DNA of 10,835 bases from Mucilaginibacter sp. (GTDB lineage Bacteria > Bacteroidota > Bacteroidia > Sphingobacteriales > Sphingobacteriaceae), in contig JAFAKI010000196.1 of the NCBI GenBank assembly GCA_019235595.1, forward strand, positions 1 to 10,835, in the 5' to 3' direction. Position 1 is the stretch's first letter. Each line of letters starts with the position of its first letter. The notes below the pieces were generated by a model. It saw only the letters and a list, made by a program, of their open reading frames with translations. It was not told the origin of the DNA and ran no database searches. This document shows, piece by piece, positions 7,488-10,835 of the stretch. The position numbers and the translations under genes were made by a program.

Positions 7488-7553
7488 AAAATTTTTACTT
7501 TGAAGATACCTGTGAGCCATAACGAACGTATTAGTAAGAAAACTGATTTGGTC

Positions 7554-8204
7554 ATGATAAGGATCATTTTGGCTGAAGACCATAATATTGTTCGCGACGG
7601 TATAAAAAACCTGCTGGAGAAAGTGCCGAATTTTCAAATTATCGGCGATGCCATAAATGGGGCGGAAGTGCTGCAGCTTATTGCAAGCGGCCTTGAACCG
7701 GATATTATCCTGGTGGATATGAATATGCCGGTAATGGGCGGCCTGGAATTGTCTGAAAAACTCAAAGAATCTGCTATAAAAGCTAAAGTGATCATCCTTA
7801 CTATGATCGACCATGAAAAATACGTCATCAAAGCATTCAAAAGCGGCGTTACAGGCTATCTGCTTAAAAATGTCAGCGCCGATGAGCTGATATTTGCAAT
7901 TAGTCACATTCATGGCGACGGAAATTATATTTGCTCGGAACTGGCCCTGCGTTTTATGGACAGGCTTACGCATATGCCCGAGCTTTCATCAGCTGAAGAT
8001 ACCTCCGACGTTGAATTTACCAAACGCGAAATGGAGGTGCTGGTATTAACCGCCGAAGGGTACACCAACCAGGAAATAGCCGATCAACTTTTTACCAGCA
8101 AACGCACCGTTGAAGGGCATCGGCAAGCCATGATCAACAAAACCGGCACGCGCAACACCATTGCCCTGGTTAAATATGCACTTCAGCACGGAATAATCAA
8201 TTGA
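7554..8204 (+). CDS. NarL/FixJ-type response regulator, receiver plus LuxR HTH
   Basis: This 216-aa DNA-binding response regulator is the likely target of the upstream kinase. The receiver domain (1-120) has the acidic pair E8-D9, phosphoacceptor D55 in LVDMNMP, T83 in ILT and K105 in LLK, so it should be phosphorylated normally. The LuxR-type helix-turn-helix spans about 152-216, with FTKREMEVLVLTAEGYTNQEI and the recognition helix in TSKRTVEGHRQAMINKTG. The start at ATG 7554 is preferred because MIRIILAEDHNIVRDG is the canonical N-terminus; the in-frame TTG at 7500 would add 18 atypical residues and begins 12 nt after the kinase stop. A purine-rich aagaaaa about 12 nt upstream is the only candidate ribosome site. 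The AAATAC repeat motifs at 5536-5578 and 8245-8289 are candidate binding sites, by context only. Confidence 0.94.
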   Translation: MIRIILAEDHNIVRDGIKNLLEKVPNFQIIGDAINGAEVLQLIASGLEPDIILVDMNMPVMGGLELSEKLKESAIKAKVIILTMIDHEKYVIKAFKSGVTGYLLKNVSADELIFAISHIHGDGNYICSELALRFMDRLTHMPELSSAEDTSDVEFTKREMEVLVLTAEGYTNQEIADQLFTSKRTVEGHRQAMINKTGTRNTIALVKYALQHGIIN

Positions 8205-8224
8205 TTATTAAACAATTACACATA

Positions 8225-8244
8225 CCCCCCCCCCCATTTTTTTT
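8225..8244. repeat. Homopolymer pair: C11 then T8
   Basis: Eleven C residues (8225-8235) are followed by one A and eight T (8237-8244), about 20 nt after the response regulator stop. Such tracts slip during replication and sequencing, so the exact length is uncertain. The C-run could pair with ggggta at 8293-8298. No clear terminator stem precedes the T-run on the + strand. Confidence 0.85.
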
Positions 8245-8289
8245 AAAATCGGGTATTTCACGCAGCCAATTTGCGCGTATTTCTACGTG
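8245..8289 (-). promoter_or_regulatory. Putative operator, copy B (inverted relative to copy A)
   Basis: Read on the - strand, this stretch has cacgtagaaatacgcg, then tgcgtgaaatacccg and a run ending in tttt, matching the layout at 5536-5578. The two AAATAC cores (GTATTT on the + strand at 8253-8258 and 8277-8282) are 24 bp apart. The unit cgtagaaatacg has symmetric CGTA and TACG ends, as expected of a dimeric regulator site; NarL-family proteins often bind such inverted heptamer-like sites. It lies about 145 nt before the receiver gene. Function is inferred from recurrence only. Confidence 0.4.
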
Positions 8290-8377
8290 ATGGGGTAAAA
8301 AAGTTTCGTCTATCTTGTGCATAAATTCTAACAAAACAAACGACTGTTAATTGAGCCGCTAAAAACCAGTCCAACCT

Positions 8378-8404
8378 TATAATCATAGATACTCACCATC
8401 TATG
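8378..8404 (+). promoter_or_regulatory. TATAAT box abutting a perfect inverted repeat
   Basis: TATAAT at 8378-8383 is followed directly by catagat (8384-8390), a 7-nt spacer and atctatg (8398-8404), a perfect 7-bp inverted repeat. The pair sits 28 nt upstream of the receiver start codon and could be a promoter with an operator over the transcription start, or a leader hairpin. TTGAGC at 8351-8356 is 21 nt upstream, too far for a classical -35. An alternative weak -7-like tatcttg lies at 8311-8317. Confidence 0.3.
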
Positions 8405-8432
8405 AATTCAGACTTAATTAATCGTGTAAATC

Positions 8433-8819
8433 ATGAAGAAAGTATTGATTTTGGACAATGATGAAAGCGTTCTCGATGTAATGAACGAGGCGCTGACGTA
8501 TGAAGGTTTTGCAGTAAAAACCATTGAACAGACCGAGGATATATTGCCGGTGATCGAAAACTTTAACCCCGACCTGGTGATCGTCGATTATATTTTGCAC
8601 GGTATCAATGGGGGTGAAGTATGTCACCAGATAAAGGTGAATAAACAAACCTCTTCTTTACCTGTAATCCTCGTGTCCGCTTATCCGAGGGTATTCAAGT
8701 CGCTGGGCGATTATGGTTGCGATGATTTTATACCAAAGCCATTTGACCTGGAAGATTTTGTGGAGCGTATCAGGAAATTAACGAATGATGGAATGAATAA
8801 AAACTTACATGCCGTTTAA
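8433..8819 (+). CDS. Stand-alone response regulator receiver protein
   Basis: This 128-aa single-domain CheY-like protein has no DNA-binding or enzymatic output. The phosphoacceptor is D52 in VIVDYIL, with S82 in VSAY and K102 in PKPF completing the switch residues. The metal-binding acidic cluster reads D8-N9-D10 instead of the usual DD, a conservative variation that should still bind Mg2+ through D8 and D10. Such proteins act by protein-protein contact or as phosphate shuttles or sinks. The nearby kinase is a possible donor, although HisKA_3 kinases usually pair with NarL-type regulators. The ATG at 8433 gives the canonical MKKVLILDNDES start. The gene's last 11 nt overlap the start of the SSB-like gene, which suggests coupled translation. 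Confidence 0.92.
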   Translation: MKKVLILDNDESVLDVMNEALTYEGFAVKTIEQTEDILPVIENFNPDLVIVDYILHGINGGEVCHQIKVNKQTSSLPVILVSAYPRVFKSLGDYGCDDFIPKPFDLEDFVERIRKLTNDGMNKNLHAV

Positions 8820-9180
8820 CGCAACCGTCAACAGAGTATTTCTTCTGGGGCAAATAAGTGACGATCCCACCTGGCAACAAAATGCTGGCAAAAGTATGCT
8901 CTATTTTACTTTGGACACAACAGAAGAAATCAAAAAAGGAGACAGCACTTTAGAGCACATCGAACAGCACCGAATCAAGATACCAGCTGATATAGCAGGC
9001 AATGCACTCATACAAAAAGGTAAATCAGTCTACATCCAGGGCAAGGTTCAAACGCGCGGTGTATTTGAAGACGGCGTAAAAATGTACCGGGCCGAAATAT
9101 TGGTATCCAGTATTGAAGTGCTGAAAACCACGAGCCATAAATTAAACGGGGAGCTGAACAGAATTGAGGATGCTAAATGA
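8809..9180 (+). CDS. SSB-like OB-fold single-stranded DNA-binding protein, short
   Basis: This 123-aa protein matches the SSB family along one OB fold. NRVFLLGQISDDP (8-20) is the first strand region, MLYFTLDTTEE (30-40) corresponds to the FSLAT strand, HRIKIPADIAGNALIQKGK (54-72) to the conserved helix, and VYIQGKVQTRG (74-84) to the VYIEGKLRTR motif; a last strand lies near AEILVSSIEVL (95-105). Housekeeping SSBs are longer and end in an acidic tip (DDDIPF type) that recruits repair proteins. Here the tail is short and ends RIEDAK, so this is probably an accessory paralogue. The ATG at 8809 lies inside the receiver gene (11-nt overlap). The genomic ssDNA-binding role is inferred from the fold; other OB-fold roles, including RNA binding, are possible. 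Confidence 0.82.
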   Translation: MPFNATVNRVFLLGQISDDPTWQQNAGKSMLYFTLDTTEEIKKGDSTLEHIEQHRIKIPADIAGNALIQKGKSVYIQGKVQTRGVFEDGVKMYRAEILVSSIEVLKTTSHKLNGELNRIEDAK

Positions 9181-9201
9181 ACCTGTTTGAAAATAAAAAA
9201 T

Positions 9202-9363
9202 ATGTGATTTCGAACGAACGGCGTTGGAAGTGAGCATTGGCGTGAGGAGAAATCTTATATAAGCGACCCGCAGACTTTGCAGGGTGTATAAGATTTCTCT
9301 TCGCCCCACCTCCCAGGCCCTGCAGCTCATCGAAATGACATTTTCTTATTTTTAAATAGCTTC
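9202..9363 (-). repeat. Dispersed hairpin repeat, copy 2 (inverted)
   Basis: Read on the - strand, this element matches copy 1 at 3158-3323. Shared identical blocks include gcgaagagaaatcttatac, tgcaaagtctgcg, tataagatttctcctcac and gttcgttcgaaat, and the outer A-rich extension is shared too. The ends are atgtgatttcga (9202-9213) and tcgaaatgacat (9330-9341). The core stem is 13 bp, 9247-9259 against 9287-9299. One pairing at the stem's inner end is lost relative to copy 1, and the arm between end and stem differs by 3 nt in length. It sits between the convergent SSB-like and phosphoesterase genes, where the hairpin could end transcription from either side, although no U-tract follows it. Confidence 0.85.
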
Positions 9364-9395
9364 TAAACAAAGTATCATGCGCAGTTAACCTATAT

Positions 9396-10421
9396 TTATT
9401 TGGTAAGCTCTGTTTGATATAATACTTTACCTTCCAAATTGATCGCCCTCACATTTAACCGGTTGGCATCCATAGCAAAATACATAAAGCCGTGTTCCGA
9501 AGCCTGAAAGCGACTGTAGGGGATACCTTCTGTTACCCTGGTGAGCTCAGAACCTGCCCCCGAAATAAACTGATGTGTATATCCTTCGGGTTTTAAGTGC
9601 TGTAATGAATGCTCGTGACCAGACAGGTAAATATCTACTTTGTGATCTTCAAAAGTTTTGCTCAAGGCTTTACGCATAGTTAGCGTATCATAATTTTCAA
9701 TACGCGGCCCAACCGTATATGATGGATGATGACCTATGACGATCTTCCATTTTACATCTTCTCCGGTTTTTGATAAAGTATCATTAAGCCATTGCATTTG
9801 CTTTTCTGCGTAATCGGCCATGTGCTCGTGCAGAAAAGGATCGGTATCTATCATTACCAGTAAGGCTTTTTCGTTACTCTTTTTTACCTTTTCGCCCTTT
9901 TTTGCGACCTCGTCTTCATTCGCTTTTCCCGTGCCGATGCTAATCAGTTTTGAGTAATACCGGGAGGGCATATTCCAGCGGCGACTTACCTTGCTGTATT
10001 TTATTTGCGCATCCACATCAGAGTGCCAGTCATGATTCCCAAAAACCGGGTACCAGTCGCATTGCAATGAATGAGCGGTATAAATGTTTTCGAACGAATA
10101 GTGCCACAATGGATCAAACTCGCTTACTACACCTTTTGGATAAAAATTATCGCCGGTGGAGATCACAAAATCATTAGGGTGATCAGCTCCCCATTGTCCC
10201 ATTTGTTTGGCAACTTCCAACTGGTCGTATTCACCGTTTCGGCCCCAATCGCCGATCGCCATAAAGTGGAGGGTGTAATCATCTTTGATTTTGGGCAACA
10301 GAGTTAGGTCTTCACTTTCCAAATTAGTAACCTGCGGACCGGCAAAAACGCCGATCGGGGCTATCAATGAAGCCCCGATCGCGGTTAATGCAGTATTTCT
10401 AACAAAATCTCTGCGTTTCAT
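9396..10421 (-). CDS. Tat-exported purple-acid-phosphatase-like metallophosphoesterase
   Basis: This 341-aa calcineurin-like phosphoesterase resembles tartrate-resistant (purple) acid phosphatase and probably hydrolyses phosphomonoesters outside the cytoplasm. Metal-binding motifs appear in order: GDWG (57-60), GDNFY (90-94), GNHD (128-131), GHHP (230-233) and GHEH (268-271). Y94 in GDNFY corresponds to the tyrosine that ligates iron in purple enzymes. The N-terminus MKRRDFVRNTALTAIGASLI has a twin-arginine motif followed by a hydrophobic stretch to about residue 28, ending near VFAG, so Tat export is expected. A lysine- and glutamate-rich insert (about 165-186) is unusual. The start is the ATG at 10421; an in-frame TTG at 10430 would add three residues. 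It lies 5 nt after the YncE-like gene and is surely cotranscribed with it. The substrate is unknown. Confidence 0.9.
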   Translation of the reverse strand: MKRRDFVRNTALTAIGASLIAPIGVFAGPQVTNLESEDLTLLPKIKDDYTLHFMAIGDWGRNGEYDQLEVAKQMGQWGADHPNDFVISTGDNFYPKGVVSEFDPLWHYSFENIYTAHSLQCDWYPVFGNHDWHSDVDAQIKYSKVSRRWNMPSRYYSKLISIGTGKANEDEVAKKGEKVKKSNEKALLVMIDTDPFLHEHMADYAEKQMQWLNDTLSKTGEDVKWKIVIGHHPSYTVGPRIENYDTLTMRKALSKTFEDHKVDIYLSGHEHSLQHLKPEGYTHQFISGAGSELTRVTEGIPYSRFQASEHGFMYFAMDANRLNVRAINLEGKVLYQTELTK

Positions 10422-10426
10422 AAAAA

Positions 10427-10835
10427 TCAATTTGGCTTGTAAACCAATAATTTAAAGCTATCCGGTACCGGTGTTCTGGTACCTGGCTGAAAATCAACCA
10501 CCGGAAAATAAAGCTTATGGGTTGACATATCCATCGCCATGGTTTTAGCACGGTTTTGGGTTTTTAAGGTCTGAATAAGCGTATAGCTATCAGGTGATTC
10601 TTGTTTGAAGATGGATGCAGTACCATCACCATTAGATGCAACAACCAGTTTATTTGCCGCATCGTAGATGACCGCATCAACACCGGCTCCGATTGGCAGT
10701 GTTTGTACTACTTTACCGGTAGCAATGTCGATCACGCTCATGCCTTTATTTTCAAGGCATACAGTGAAAAGACGCTGATTATCCTTGTCGATAGCTAAAC
10801 CGGTTGGTTTGCCACAAGGGCTTAACGGATAATGC
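10427..10835 (-). CDS. YncE-like beta-propeller protein, 5' end outside window
   Basis: An open frame on the - strand runs from the window edge (first complete codon at 10834) to the stop at 10427, giving 135 C-terminal residues. It shows repeated beta-propeller blades: GKPTGLAIDKDNQRLFTVC, then MSVIDIATGKVVQTLPIGAG, then DAVIYDAANKLVVASNGDG. This is the pattern of YncE/surface-layer-type seven-bladed propellers, often periplasmic. The Met at 10741 is internal, since homology-like blade sequence continues upstream of it. The gene sits directly before the phosphoesterase with a 5-nt gap, so the two are probably one operon. Ligand and role are unknown; many family members have no assigned function. 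Confidence 0.85.
   Translation of the reverse strand, partial: HYPLSPCGKPTGLAIDKDNQRLFTVCLENKGMSVIDIATGKVVQTLPIGAGVDAVIYDAANKLVVASNGDGTASIFKQESPDSYTLIQTLKTQNRAKTMAMDMSTHKLYFPVVDFQPGTRTPVPDSFKLLVYKPN

Noticed and set aside
7486..7510. Bacteroidota-type promoter between kinase and regulator (tactttg)
   Set aside because: It is one base short of TAnnTTTG and has no TTG element at the proper distance upstream.
7500..7553. Upstream TTG start for the response regulator
   Set aside because: Adds 18 residues before the canonical receiver start; ATG 7554 fits the family.
7257..7973. Long 238-codon open frame on the - strand
   Set aside because: It is antisense to the kinase ATPase domain and regulator receiver, whose motifs are intact; composition looks like a reverse-strand shadow.
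9173..9370. 65-codon open frame on the - strand in hairpin repeat copy 2
   Set aside because: Lies almost wholly in the repeat, with no family match beyond the repeat itself.

Overview
The window looks like chromosomal DNA of a Bacteroidota bacterium, most likely a Sphingobacteriaceae member of the Mucilaginibacter/Pedobacter kind. This is inferred from moderate GC content, start codons with no clear GGAGG ribosome site, a FadN-type hydroxyacyl-CoA dehydrogenase/hydratase, a HisKA_3 kinase with a NarL-type regulator, and dispersed intergenic repeats of a style common in that group. No database search was possible, so the genus is a guess.

Positions 1-5162 (+ strand) hold a fatty-acid beta-oxidation cluster. 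It contains the 3' three quarters of a bifunctional 3-hydroxyacyl-CoA dehydrogenase/enoyl-CoA hydratase, an acetyl-CoA acyltransferase (thiolase) and a long-chain acyl-CoA synthetase. Together these activate fatty acids and carry out the hydration, oxidation and thiolysis steps. No acyl-CoA dehydrogenase is visible. Every gap here carries a different repeat: a 7-bp heptad array with an inverted tail (1755-1928), a hairpin element (3158-3323) and a compound palindrome (5181-5330).

Positions 5163-5768 are non-coding and structured. They hold the palindrome, a terminator-like hairpin, a GC-rich stem-loop and a putative operator.

Positions 5769-9180 (+ strand) are a signalling region: a soluble PAS-GAF histidine kinase, a NarL/LuxR-type response regulator, a stand-alone receiver protein, and an SSB-like OB-fold protein whose start overlaps the receiver gene's end. 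A roughly 45-bp motif occurs in both intergenic regions flanking the kinase-regulator pair, in opposite orientations. It is a candidate binding site for the regulator.

Positions 9202-9363 hold a second, inverted copy of the 3158-3323 hairpin element, between convergent genes. Positions 9396-10835 (- strand) hold a Tat-exported purple-acid-phosphatase-like metallophosphoesterase, preceded by the 3' part of a YncE-like beta-propeller gene that runs off the window.

The most noteworthy observations are the shared operator-like motif, the receiver/SSB-like overlap and the set of structured repeats. None of these alone proves a new system.
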